This document shows positions 26,960 to 36,297 of a DNA stretch of 64,000 nt, one piece after another; position 1 is the stretch's first letter; the number at the start of each line of letters is the position of its first letter. This DNA comes from Cohnella sp. CFH 77786. GTDB taxonomy: Bacteria; Bacillota; Bacilli; Paenibacillales; Paenibacillaceae. Location of the stretch: contig NZ_WJIB01000003.1 in the NCBI RefSeq assembly GCF_019400745.1, positions 186,001 through 250,000 on the forward strand, in the 5' to 3' direction. The notes beneath the pieces are model-generated. The model had not been told where the DNA came from and ran no database searches. It saw nothing but the letters and a program-made list of their open reading frames with translations. The position numbers and the translations under genes are program-made.

Positions 26960-29128
26960 ATGACTCCAAGGTTGCTCAGGAAAACCAGCGTTCTCTTGTT
27001 AGTATCCCTCGTGGTTACCATGTTGGCTCCGATCGCCGCTTACGCGACGAGTTTAATGTACTTCATCTACACTCCTGCATCCAAGTATGTGTATGGACAA
27101 GACGACAACCGACTAAGCGGGTACGTATATACCAAAGACCCCGGCTCGGTCTCGGTACGCGCCAGCAAAGGCGGTACGGTTACGGACGTTACTTACAAAG
27201 AAGCGTACCACTGGTATTGGTATGATGACAATAATACGCCATATTATAACGTGGATTATAATTTTACGGATTTGCAAGAGGCTCCCGACAGTCTTTCGGT
27301 TTTATTAGAAGGGAAAACGTATAACTTGATGGGGATTCCGTATCCTGGATATTCCGGTACATACATGTATAAGTCCAGCGCGTCAGCGAATCTTGGTTCT
27401 TATCGCATGCAGGGAGAATACCGAATTTCAACCGTTACGGCGGCCACCTATTTGCCTGCCGGTTCGGAAATTGTCCGTTTCAAGCCGAATTCGTCCGATC
27501 TCAACGGGGAAGGATTTATCATTAATCTTCCTTACAATGACTCGGCGAACGCGACCATCAATGAGGATCCGGGTGCCATTACGACAGGGGATTTTGAGAT
27601 TATCGACGAAACGTTAAGCTCGGAAACGGTAACCTCCGCCGTATATCTCTATGGCTTGGCAAGCAGTAGTAACAGCGGGGAGCTTGCCTTTAATCTCAAG
27701 ACGAAGCTCATTAAAGATCACCAGTATCTCGTGAAATTATCTTCGAAGAGCTCCGGCAACGAAATCATGCTTCCACCGGACGGGATTTACACGGCGAGTG
27801 TGAGAGTAGGTTTTTGGGGCAGCGGCTGGCCGCCGCGCTCTTACGACTTTGAAGATCAGAATAGCATCTATTTCCGCAACTTGATAATCGGTAATCCGGT
27901 TGTCGATTCGCCTTCGGGTGGCGGGGATTCGGGAGGAGGTTCTGACAACGGTTCGGGGACTCCGGCATCCCCTTCGCCAAGTCCAAGTCCGAGTCCGAGT
28001 CCGGTCACTCCTTCCGAACCGGGTAAGGTCATCGTGAATGAGGAAAGCCTCAAGAACGGAGCGAAGGACAAAGTGGCGGTCGATATCGCGGACGGAAGCA
28101 AACAAGTGCTGCTGCCGGCCAAAGCTGCCGAAATCGTAGGCGATCGCAATCTTGAGATCAAGGGCGACAAACTGACAGTGGCCATCCCTCCGGGAATACT
28201 GAAGAAGCTTCAAGGGTTGGTTTCTGCAGACCAATTGGCCGGTGCGCAGTTTTCTTTGTCCATGGATCCCGTGAGCGAAGCGGACAAAACCAACCTACTG
28301 GATAAGGCCAAAGGCAAATCGAATGCGAAGTTGAAAGCGGCGGGAGAGGTATACGAATTCAAGCTCTCCGTGATCACCGCCGACGGCAAGACGACGTCCC
28401 TAAGCCAATTTGACCAGCCGCTGACGTTGAGGCTTAAGGTGAACGGAAACGCTAATCCGGCACTACTGGGGATCTATTACATCGCGGATGACGGAACGTT
28501 GGAATATGTCGGAGGAGAGCTTGTAGACGGGGAAATCGTGGCGCAAGTGAGCCATTTCAGTAAATACGCGGTACTGGAATACGATAAGACGTTTGACGAT
28601 GTATCCGATCAATTCTGGGCTTCCAAGGCGATCAAAGAACTTTCGGCCAAGCATATCATCAGCGGGGAAAGCGATAGAAAGTTCGCTCCGCAAAAACAGA
28701 TGACGAGAGCCGAATTCGCCGCCCTGATCGCCCGCGCGCTCGGTCTGAAAGCGGGCAAAGCGGCAACGTTTACCGACGTCGACAGCCGGAACGTCCATGC
28801 CGAGGCCATTGCGGCGGCAAGCGAAGCGGGGATTATTCACGGACGGGACGAGCATACGTTCGCGCCGAATGACCGCATCACCCGCGAAGAAATGGCCACG
28901 ATGATCGTCAAGGCGTATGAATACAAGTATGGCAAATCGGTTCCATCCACCGCGACAGCGTCTTACGCCGATCTCCAATCGGCCGAGGAATGGGCGAAGC
29001 CATACATCGAGTCGGCGACGGGGATCGGGTTCGTGAAGGGACGCAGCAATGGAACGTTTGCGCCGAAGCAGTACATGACCCGCGCCGAAGGGGCGCAAAT
29101 CATTTACCAGCTGCTGAAGAGCAAGTAA
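26960..29128 (+). CDS. secreted cell-surface protein with three SLH domains
   Basis: 722 residues. Signal peptide (1 to about 30, ending AAYA), a novel beta-rich region rich in Tyr and Ser (31-325), a Gly/Ser and PSPSPS linker (about 318-352), a conserved pre-SLH module (353-540) and three SLH domains (about 544-595, 606-660, 665-720; TFDDVSDQFWASKAI, TRAEFAALIARALGL, ITREEMATMI, MTRAEGAQII) that anchor the protein to pyruvylated wall polymers. GGTGGAGAG lies 9 bases before ATG. The transcript leader carries a c-di-GMP riboswitch, so it is likely a biofilm or adhesion factor (inference). Confidence 0.92.
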   Translation: MTPRLLRKTSVLLLVSLVVTMLAPIAAYATSLMYFIYTPASKYVYGQDDNRLSGYVYTKDPGSVSVRASKGGTVTDVTYKEAYHWYWYDDNNTPYYNVDYNFTDLQEAPDSLSVLLEGKTYNLMGIPYPGYSGTYMYKSSASANLGSYRMQGEYRISTVTAATYLPAGSEIVRFKPNSSDLNGEGFIINLPYNDSANATINEDPGAITTGDFEIIDETLSSETVTSAVYLYGLASSSNSGELAFNLKTKLIKDHQYLVKLSSKSSGNEIMLPPDGIYTASVRVGFWGSGWPPRSYDFEDQNSIYFRNLIIGNPVVDSPSGGGDSGGGSDNGSGTPASPSPSPSPSPSPVTPSEPGKVIVNEESLKNGAKDKVAVDIADGSKQVLLPAKAAEIVGDRNLEIKGDKLTVAIPPGILKKLQGLVSADQLAGAQFSLSMDPVSEADKTNLLDKAKGKSNAKLKAAGEVYEFKLSVITADGKTTSLSQFDQPLTLRLKVNGNANPALLGIYYIADDGTLEYVGGELVDGEIVAQVSHFSKYAVLEYDKTFDDVSDQFWASKAIKELSAKHIISGESDRKFAPQKQMTRAEFAALIARALGLKAGKAATFTDVDSRNVHAEAIAAASEAGIIHGRDEHTFAPNDRITREEMATMIVKAYEYKYGKSVPSTATASYADLQSAEEWAKPYIESATGIGFVKGRSNGTFAPKQYMTRAEGAQIIYQLLKSK

Positions 29129-29132
29129 GAAA

Positions 29133-29155
29133 GCCGGCTCACGCCGGCGGTTTTA
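29133..29155 (+). terminator. first terminator after the SLH gene
   Basis: GCCGGC-TCAC-GCCGGC followed by GGTTTT. Confidence 0.8.
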
Positions 29156-29218
29156 GAAGAAAGCCGTCCGTCCATCGATGAACTGGTCAAGGGTTTGTAG
29201 ACACAATAAATAAAGCCG

Positions 29219-30088
29219 TTATGAGCACTCATTCCGATAAGGAATGGGTGCTTTGTTTTTCAGTCTTCTTTGTGGCCGTTCATGGTTATGGAAAAGTGCG
29301 TGTAGAATTACTGCTTTCCTGAGTTCTTCCGGTGATGTTGGCTTGTAGTCCGCGTAAACCTCATCTTTAAACCAACCAAAGAAGCTTTCTACAGGTGCGT
29401 TATCGAGTGGTGTACCTTTGCGTGACATGCTCTGCCGGATGCCATGTGATTTCAGCAAAAGGCCATAAGCTACGGAGGTGTATTGGTTGCCTTGATCCGA
29501 ATGGATGATAGTTGAAGAAGTAATCTCCTTGCTTCGTTTTTCGAGGATTCTCTGGAGTGGGCGCATGACTAATTCCAGATCGTTATGGTGGCTTACTTCA
29601 AGGTCCAAAATTTCGTTATTGTGCAGATCCAAAAATACGGACATGTACTGTACCGTCCCTCGGCTAAACATATATGTAACATCGGAGACGATTTTCTCCA
29701 TGGGCTTCTTTGTCTTGAAATCGCGGTTAAGCAGATTCTTTACCACATTATGCTCGCTTCCTACTCCAAAGTTCTTTTTGCGACGCACCTTGGATTGTAT
29801 GTCCAGCTTCTGCATACACGTAAGAACCCGGCGGTCGCTGCCCTCCCAAGTACCTTGTTTACGAAGACGATCCGCGATTCGCCTGTAACCAAAGCTCGGC
29901 CGGATTCCGTGTACAGCGTTAACTAGCAGCATAAGATCCGTTTCGGCACGCTGCCACTGATTGAGCTTACCTCTTCGAGCTAGCCATTTATAGTAACCAG
30001 ATCGTGACACGCCAGCCAACTGGCATAGCAGCTGTGTATTAAATTCATTCTTCAGCTGGTTTATGCACTCGAATACAATGGCCTTCAT
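29219..30088 (-). CDS. IS3-family transposase OrfB (DDE integrase core)
   Basis: 289 residues: HTH_21-like N terminus (CQLAGVSRSGYYKWLAR) and rve integrase core with catalytic Asp in SDVTYMF, Asp in HSDQGNQYTS and Glu in APVESFFGWFK, all present. It lies in the same frame as orfA, separated from it by one TAA and nine codons. OrfB is thus read from its own ATG (AGAAGG 3 bases upstream, GGGGAG further away) or by readthrough, not by the usual -1 frameshift. Confidence 0.93.
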   Translation of the reverse strand: MKAIVFECINQLKNEFNTQLLCQLAGVSRSGYYKWLARRGKLNQWQRAETDLMLLVNAVHGIRPSFGYRRIADRLRKQGTWEGSDRRVLTCMQKLDIQSKVRRKKNFGVGSEHNVVKNLLNRDFKTKKPMEKIVSDVTYMFSRGTVQYMSVFLDLHNNEILDLEVSHHNDLELVMRPLQRILEKRSKEITSSTIIHSDQGNQYTSVAYGLLLKSHGIRQSMSRKGTPLDNAPVESFFGWFKDEVYADYKPTSPEELRKAVILHALFHNHERPQRRLKNKAPIPYRNECS

Positions 30089-30115
30089 GGCCTTCTCTGA
30101 AAGCCGGAACTCCCC

Positions 30116-30463
30116 TTATAACTCTTGGAGCTTTTTTAGACGAGCTACCTCTAACTTTAACCTGGCGTTCTCATGCTGCAGTCTTTCCATTTCAGAAACA
30201 TACTCCTTCTTTGGTCGGCCAATCGCCGGCGATCCTTTAGGGCGTCCCTTTGGCTTAGGCTTAAGCCCGTCTTCTCCATCCTTTACATACAAAGAACGCC
30301 ATGTCCGAATCAACCGTGGCTCTAATTGATTTTCTTTCGCGAGGATTTCAACCGAAACACCCTCAAGCAGATGGCGTTTCACGATCTCAACCTTAAACTC
30401 GGGTGTACGCTTTTGATATTTACTGCCCTTCTTGGCCATAAAAAAATTCCCCCCATGCGACAT
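30116..30463 (-). CDS. IS3-family transposase OrfA (HTH protein)
   Basis: 115 residues: helix-turn-helix (RTPEFKVEIVKRHLLEGVS, EILAKENQLEPRLIRTW), a basic PKPKGRPKGSP linker and a leucine-zipper-like C terminus (ENARLKLEVARLKKLQEL). Near the end the sequence CTAAAAAAG offers the A6G slippery heptamer used by many IS3 elements, but the -1 frame does not lead into OrfB here. A start at the internal Met (MAKKGS) is likely, giving about 107 residues. Confidence 0.9.
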   Translation of the reverse strand: MSHGGNFFMAKKGSKYQKRTPEFKVEIVKRHLLEGVSVEILAKENQLEPRLIRTWRSLYVKDGEDGLKPKPKGRPKGSPAIGRPKKEYVSEMERLQHENARLKLEVARLKKLQEL

Positions 30464-30551
30464 ATTTCGGCTTTTTAGTGCCGTGTCTACATAGAGGGTA
30501 CCAGTTCATCCATCGACTGGCGGCTTTTTCCTTGGTATTTCCATTTTATCG

Positions 30552-31939
<1,388 letters not shown>

Positions 31940-31950
31940 TCCTACGGGAG

Positions 31951-32270
31951 ATAAGCTTGCCAGACGAGCTTAACGTGCCGGCATAGGGTTGAGAAGGCAG
32001 AGATAAGCTTGCCAGACGAGCTTAACGTGCCGGCATGGGGTTGAGAAGGCAGAGATAAGCTTGCCAGACGAGCTTAACGTGCCGGCATGGGGGTGAGACG
32101 TGGAGATAAGCTTGCCAGACGAGCTTAACGTGCTGGTATGGGGTTGAGACGTAGAGATAAGCTTGCCAGACGAGCTTAACGTGCTGGTATGGGGTTGAGA
32201 CGTAGAGATAAGCTTGCCAGACGAGCTTAACGTGCCGGCATGGGGTTGAGAAGGTAGAGATAAGCTTGCC
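31951..32270. repeat. 51/52-bp tandem array, six copies and a partial seventh
   Basis: Starts of ATAAGCTTGCC occur at 31951, 32003, 32055, 32106, 32157, 32208 and 32260 (steps 52, 52, 51, 51, 51, 52). Each unit has TAAGCT-N9-AGCTTA, able to form a hairpin, and a variable GTGCCGGCATGGGGTTGAGA part. Mixed 51/52 steps break any long reading frame. It fills the space between the sulfhydrylase gene and a convergent gene; no gene is seen here. Confidence 0.93.
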
Positions 32271-32271
32271 A

Positions 32272-32326
32272 TTAAAGGAAGAAAGGACGTTTCCGGCGAT
32301 CTAACGCAGGAGAACGTCCTTCTTTC
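32272..32326 (-). terminator. intrinsic terminator of the secreted repeat-like protein gene
   Basis: On the minus strand AAGGACGTT and AACGTCCTT pair, followed by TCTTCCTTTAAT. Confidence 0.7.
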
Positions 32327-32363
32327 AATTCAACGAATAGATCCCCGGCGAGGAACCGCCTGT

Positions 32364-33515
32364 TCATTTCGCGTTGATGCGCTGCTGCACCCGTTTCGGG
32401 GCTTTGGAAGCGTTTTTGCCGAGCAGCTTCAGATACTGCTTGTAATGCGCTTGGGCGGCCTTCTTCTCGCCGAGCGCCCATTCGGTGTCCGCCGCGTTCA
32501 GGTACGCGACCGCCCGGCTCGGGGAGAGCTTGATCACGTTCAGCAGGATCGGTTTCGCTTCTTTGTAGCGTTTGGTTTCCGAGAGGAAGAAGGCGTAATC
32601 GTTCAGCATGGGAATAAACTCGGATGCCTTCAGCCGGCCTTCGGGGTGGAAATCGTTCGCGTCGCTCTTCAGATCGTCCGCGGTCAGCTTGCCGGTCTCC
32701 CAATCCCACAAGCCGTAGGGCTCGGTATATTGCTGCAGCCCGTAATGAAGATAGGTTGCGGCGGTTTTGGCATCGCCCTTCTTGTAGGCCTCCAGCGCGT
32801 TCTTATAAGCAAGCCGAAGCGTGGGAGCCGCCAGGGCGAAGTAATCCTCGTAAAAGGCCGGATACATGACATAGGTACCTTCAGGTTGATCCTCCAGCTT
32901 AAGGAGACCCGCCAAATCCCCTTTTTTCAACAACTCGGCTTTCTCGGCGAAGAAATCAAGCGTCGGATCCGAATACTCGTGGGAAAGGACCTTCAGCTTG
33001 CTGCCGTCCCACTGGAGCTTCGCCTCGGATTGGAAGGCGCGGAAAGGCGCCTGGCTCCATACGGAAATCGTGCTGCCGTCTACGCCGACGTCGATTTTGG
33101 CCGAATTGATCACCAAGTCGCCCCGATCGTCGCCAGTCACCTTATCCAACGTCCGAATGTCGGCCGCGTTGCGGTCGGAAGCCAGGAGAAGCAGGTAGAA
33201 GTGCTCGCCGTGATACGTCACGGCCAGGAACTGCCGGGTGTAGCCGGCCGGCATGCCGCCCAGGTTCAGTTCGTAGAAAGGATCTCCGTCCAGGTAGCCT
33301 GCTTCGTCTTCCGTGAGGGAGAGCTCTTTCTTCACCTGTTGCCGCAGGGCGGGCAGCACCCCCTCGGAATCGTTCTCCTCGTGCAGCAGGACCGGCCAGA
33401 CAGGCTGCGAAACCTCGGCCGCTCTCGCGGATGAAGGACGGACACCGGCTTCCACCCCTGCCGCAACGATCAGACATAACGCCAGCCATGCGGATACCCG
33501 TAAGGCGCGCTTCAT
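32364..33515 (-). CDS. secreted protein with C-terminal TPR-like repeats
   Basis: 383 residues with a signal peptide (about 1-33, ending ARAA). The N-terminal part (35-180) is beta-rich without recognised domain; from about 205 it is helical with TPR-like wording (AYKNALEAYKKGDAKTAATYLHYGL, YKEAKPILLNVIKLSPSRAVAYLNAADTEWALGEKKAAQAHYKQYLKLL). Function unknown. Its start is directly behind the protease stop (33516), so the two are one operon. Role outside the membrane is inferred from the signal peptide. Confidence 0.8.
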   Translation of the reverse strand: MKRALRVSAWLALCLIVAAGVEAGVRPSSARAAEVSQPVWPVLLHEENDSEGVLPALRQQVKKELSLTEDEAGYLDGDPFYELNLGGMPAGYTRQFLAVTYHGEHFYLLLLASDRNAADIRTLDKVTGDDRGDLVINSAKIDVGVDGSTISVWSQAPFRAFQSEAKLQWDGSKLKVLSHEYSDPTLDFFAEKAELLKKGDLAGLLKLEDQPEGTYVMYPAFYEDYFALAAPTLRLAYKNALEAYKKGDAKTAATYLHYGLQQYTEPYGLWDWETGKLTADDLKSDANDFHPEGRLKASEFIPMLNDYAFFLSETKRYKEAKPILLNVIKLSPSRAVAYLNAADTEWALGEKKAAQAHYKQYLKLLGKNASKAPKRVQQRINAK

Positions 33516-34574
33516 TCATTCAACCTCCGTTGATTTGGGCTTCAGCTTGCGGACGAAATCCAGCGCCTCGGACAAGGTGGAGACCGGCACGAGCTTCAGG
33601 CTGAGATCCAAGTCCTTCACGGTTTGCTCCGCGGCTTTCCAGTTGGAAAGGCCGGCTTCCTTGTCGTAGGGAACGAGGAAATAGTCGGCCTTCTCCTTGT
33701 CCGCCGCCATCAACTTATACTGGATGCCGCCGATTTGGCCGACGCGGCCCTTCGCATCGATCGTGCCGGTGCCCGCGATGCGGTAGCCCCGGGTCAAGTC
33801 TTCGCCGGTGAGCTGCGCCACGATTTCGAGCGTCATCATCAGCCCGGCTGAAGGGCCGCCTACGTCGTTGAAGTCGAATTTGACCGGGTCCGGAGGGGTG
33901 ACCTGGATTACGCTGTCTTGCTGGAAGCCGATCCCGGTCCGTTCCGTTCCGGGCATTTTGATCAGGGGGACCGTCGCCTCGAACGGTTTGCCTCCCCGCG
34001 TGCCGGCCAGCCGGACTTTGTCGCCGGGCCGGCGGGAAGTAAGCGCGGCGACAAGATCCTCGGCTTTCGGCGTCGGCTCGCCGTCCACCGAGGTGATGAT
34101 ATCCCCTTCCTGGAGACCGTTTTGGGCGGCCTTGGAATCCTTGAGAAAGCGGACCACAATAACGCCCTTCTCATCTACTTCGATATGGCGATTCATCGCT
34201 CCGTAAGCCGCGAGCAAGGCGGTCGCCTCCGAGCTGTCCCGCATCCAGGCGAGCAGGTTGCGGTAAGCGGCCAGGTTGGTCGTGCCGCCCGTCGCTTCTT
34301 CTTCGGTATGGATATCCATCCTCGGATTCAGCCAAGCGTAAGCGAGCGAGAACGCGCTCGGTTTGGAATACGTGGACACCGTGGTGAAGAGGAAGGCTCC
34401 TTTCTCGTCGAGCTTGCGCCCCGTCTCCACGCGGGGATGCACGGGTTCGGCCGATCCGGGACCGTAGATGACGTAAGGCCAAGACACGTATTGCGCGGCG
34501 CCGAGCACAAGCAGAAAGGTACTGATGATGATCGCCGCTCGGTAGCGGCGCAGGATAGAGCGGCGCGCAGGCAA
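33516..34574 (-). CDS. SepM/YlbL-type PDZ-Lon (S16) protease
   Basis: Membrane-anchored serine protease that works on the outer face of the membrane. 352 residues from the chosen start: membrane helix (IIISTFLLVLGAAQYVSW), PDZ domain (DSKAAQNGLQEGDIITSVDGEPT) and Lon-type domain with catalytic Ser242 (GGPSAGLM) and Lys287 (GGIQYKLMAA). An ATG 17 codons earlier is excluded because it lies inside the TATAAT box; TTG at 34574 has GGAGG 8 bases upstream. The next gene starts immediately after its stop. Confidence 0.88.
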   Translation of the reverse strand: MPARRSILRRYRAAIIISTFLLVLGAAQYVSWPYVIYGPGSAEPVHPRVETGRKLDEKGAFLFTTVSTYSKPSAFSLAYAWLNPRMDIHTEEEATGGTTNLAAYRNLLAWMRDSSEATALLAAYGAMNRHIEVDEKGVIVVRFLKDSKAAQNGLQEGDIITSVDGEPTPKAEDLVAALTSRRPGDKVRLAGTRGGKPFEATVPLIKMPGTERTGIGFQQDSVIQVTPPDPVKFDFNDVGGPSAGLMMTLEIVAQLTGEDLTRGYRIAGTGTIDAKGRVGQIGGIQYKLMAADKEKADYFLVPYDKEAGLSNWKAAEQTVKDLDLSLKLVPVSTLSEALDFVRKLKPKSTEVE

Positions 34575-34623
34575 ACCGGGCACCTCCGTTCGGTCATGAA
34601 GTTGAATGAATGGGAATGCTCCC

Positions 34624-34629
34624 ATTATA
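34624..34629 (-). promoter_or_regulatory. -10 box of the SepM/YlbL-type gene
   Basis: A perfect TATAAT on the minus strand overlaps the first ATG of the long reading frame. The -35 region has only TTAGGA at an 18-base distance. Confidence 0.55.
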
Positions 34630-34787
34630 CCGTATTTGGAACCCGTATCCTAATGATGGACCGACAGTACCTTCAGATGAAAGGATATCCTTGCTTCACA
34701 AATGACATGACATAGTATATTATATTTACCATAACGTTTCGATCCTGTCCTTCGGCAGCGTCAATCTTGAAACAGGGGTGGGATACG

Positions 34788-35975
34788 ATGTCGCGCCATC
34801 CGTTTTTGAAACCGAGATACGAGCAAATGTATCTGGCATTGCGTGAAAGGATACAGAACGGCGAGTACAAGCCGGGCGATCGCATTCCGTCCGAGAAGGA
34901 ATTGATGGACGAGTTCGAAGTGAGCCGGATCACTTCCAAGAAGGCGTTGGACATGCTGGCCGGTGAAGGGTTGATTCTTCGGCAGCCCGGAAGGGGTTCC
35001 TTCGTGCTCGAGCGGAAGAACGGGGCAGCCGAGTCCGTCGCGGCGACAGACGAGAAGTCCGGGCGATTCGGCCGCGCCGACTCCACGGTCATCGGTTTGA
35101 TTATGGAGGATTTCGCCGACAGCTACGGGAAGGAAATGCTGGCGGAAATGGAACGGACGGCGCAGGAACGGGGCGTGTACCTGATGCTGCGGCTTTCGTT
35201 TTCCCAATCCGACGTAGAGGAGCAGGCGATTCAAATGCTGCGCGCTTTCGGAGTGGACGGCTTCATCATTTACCCGACGCGCGGCAAGCATTTCAGTCCG
35301 GAAATCCTGAAGCTGGTGATCGATCAGTTCCCCCACGTGCTCGTAGACCGTTATTTGAAAGGAACGGCGACAACCGCGATCGGCACGGACCATACGGAGG
35401 CCGCCCGGATCGGAACGGAGCATCTTCTGGATCTCGGCCATCGGCATATCGGTTTGCTCGCGACCAAAGTGACCGACAACGCGGCGGTTGAAGAGCGGAT
35501 CGAGGGTTTCGTTCAGGCTCACGCCGAGCGCGGGGTACTATTGGACCGCGCCCATTGGGTTACGGACCTGCTTGGGGGAGCGGACGAAGAAACGCCGAAG
35601 GGGCCGGACAATGTGGAGAGGATCCGGAGGCTGCTCTCGGACAATCCCCATATTACGGCTCTGTTCGCCTTGGAATACGACTTGGCGTTAAGCGCCAAGG
35701 AGGCGGCGGATCAACTGGGCCGGCAAATTCCTCAGCAGATTTCGATCCTGTGCTTCGACAGCCCGCGGCATAGCTCGGCTCTGTATCCGTTCACCCATCT
35801 GCTCCAGGATGAGCGCCGGCTGGGAAGACTGGCGGTGGACAGCGTGCTTGATTTGATACGAGGAGCGCCGGTGCCGAGCAAAATATCGCTGAAGGCGGAG
35901 CTGGTCCAAGGCAAATCCACGGGCCCGGCCCGGGCAACAAACGCCCCGTCGGCCGGTTTCGGAAGTTTACCGTAA
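34788..35975 (+). CDS. GntR/LacI-hybrid (AraR-type) sugar regulator
   Basis: 395 residues: GntR winged helix (about 6-70, LRERIQNGEYKPGDRIPSEKELMDEFEVSRITSKKALDML in pieces) joined to a LacI-type periplasmic-binding-protein domain (about 95-375, VIGLIMEDF, FPHVLVDRYL, AIGTDHTEAARIGTEHLLDLGHRHIGLL). It should bind a sugar and control nearby transport and hydrolase genes. The start MSRHPF has AGGGGTGGGA upstream; a TTG 7 codons earlier is weaker. A terminator separates it from the GH125 operon, its probable target. Confidence 0.92.
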   Translation: MSRHPFLKPRYEQMYLALRERIQNGEYKPGDRIPSEKELMDEFEVSRITSKKALDMLAGEGLILRQPGRGSFVLERKNGAAESVAATDEKSGRFGRADSTVIGLIMEDFADSYGKEMLAEMERTAQERGVYLMLRLSFSQSDVEEQAIQMLRAFGVDGFIIYPTRGKHFSPEILKLVIDQFPHVLVDRYLKGTATTAIGTDHTEAARIGTEHLLDLGHRHIGLLATKVTDNAAVEERIEGFVQAHAERGVLLDRAHWVTDLLGGADEETPKGPDNVERIRRLLSDNPHITALFALEYDLALSAKEAADQLGRQIPQQISILCFDSPRHSSALYPFTHLLQDERRLGRLAVDSVLDLIRGAPVPSKISLKAELVQGKSTGPARATNAPSAGFGSLP

Positions 35976-36044
35976 CCCGTTCCGCTCCACAAGCCGGATT
36001 CGCGCGATGCGGGTCCGAAGAATCGGATTCCTCTGCGATCCGAT

Positions 36045-36073
36045 GACGTCTGTTTCGGCAGGCGTCTTTTTTG
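36045..36073 (+). terminator. intrinsic terminator of the GntR/LacI-type gene
   Basis: GACGTCTG pairs with CAGGCGTC around TTTCGG, followed by six T. Confidence 0.87.
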
Positions 36074-36126
36074 TTCTCATCAACGCATAATTTGTTATTA
36101 TATGATATATAAATATTACAAACATA

Positions 36127-36156
36127 TTGACAATGATATAACATGAATCTTATTAT
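36127..36156 (+). promoter_or_regulatory. sigma-A promoter of the GH125-sugar importer operon
   Basis: TTGACA (36127-36132), 18 bases, TATTAT (36151-36156), in an AT-rich stretch (36085-36135) unlike the rest of the window that may hold the regulator's operator. Confidence 0.75.
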
Positions 36157-36171
36157 CTAGGTACAGCAGAA

Positions 36172-36185
36172 TGAAAGCGCTTAAG
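36172..36185 (+). promoter_or_regulatory. cre-like site (CcpA catabolite control)
   Basis: TGAAAGCGCTTAAG matches the cre pattern TGWAANCGNTNWCA at 12 of 14 positions and lies about 9 to 22 bases after the predicted transcription start, a position where CcpA blocks elongation. Confidence 0.6.
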
Positions 36186-36189
36186 CAAA

Positions 36190-36275
36190 GCGTCTACGCC
36201 GTCCTTTAAGGACGGATAGACGTTTTATCGGCGGAGATTCAGTAAAGTAAGGCGGATTTTATACTTGCTGAATCA
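36190..36275 (+). repeat. two-hairpin dispersed repeat, copy A (in the GH125 leader)
   Basis: Hairpin 1: CGTCTA..CCGTCC-loop-GGACGG..TAGACG. Joint: CGTTTTATCGGCGGAGATTC. Hairpin 2: GATTCAG..AAAGTA with TACTTGCTGAATC around GGCGGATTTT. The same architecture recurs at 50491, 60439 and 60532. This copy is transcribed within the 5' UTR of the mannosidase operon. Confidence 0.85.
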
Positions 36276-36297
36276 ATAAGAAGGGAGGAGGCATGGC

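Larger units (their letters stand above)
29196..30491 (-). mobile_element. IS3-family insertion sequence (IS150-like)
   Basis: About 1.3 kb with terminal inverted repeats: TGTAGACAC at 29196-29204 and its complement GTGTCTACA at 30483-30491, with weaker similarity continuing inward to AAAGCCG/CGGCTTT. It carries orfA and orfB on the minus strand. The direct repeat AGGGT at 29190-29194 and 30495-30499 is a candidate target duplication, though one and three bases separate it from the TG/CA tips. Both ORFs look intact. Confidence 0.93.
29159..30530 (+). terminator. second SLH-gene terminator, split in its loop by the IS element
   Basis: The left arm (29160-29187) and the right arm (30500-30527) are complementary over 28 positions with three mismatches and one G-T pair, and the right arm ends in TTTTT. 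Joining the two flanks after removing the element and one AGGGT copy restores GAACTGGT-CAAGGGT-ACCAGTTC, an ordinary hairpin with a 7-base loop. The insertion therefore landed in the loop. Confidence 0.85.

Noticed and set aside
31951..32270. CRISPR array
   Set aside because: Direct repeats are contiguous with no unique spacers and no cas genes. The same holds for 46602-46862 and 47699-47926.
31970..32272. 100-codon frame inside the 51/52-bp array
   Set aside because: It consists only of repeat translation, is broken by the 52-base steps and has no ribosome site.
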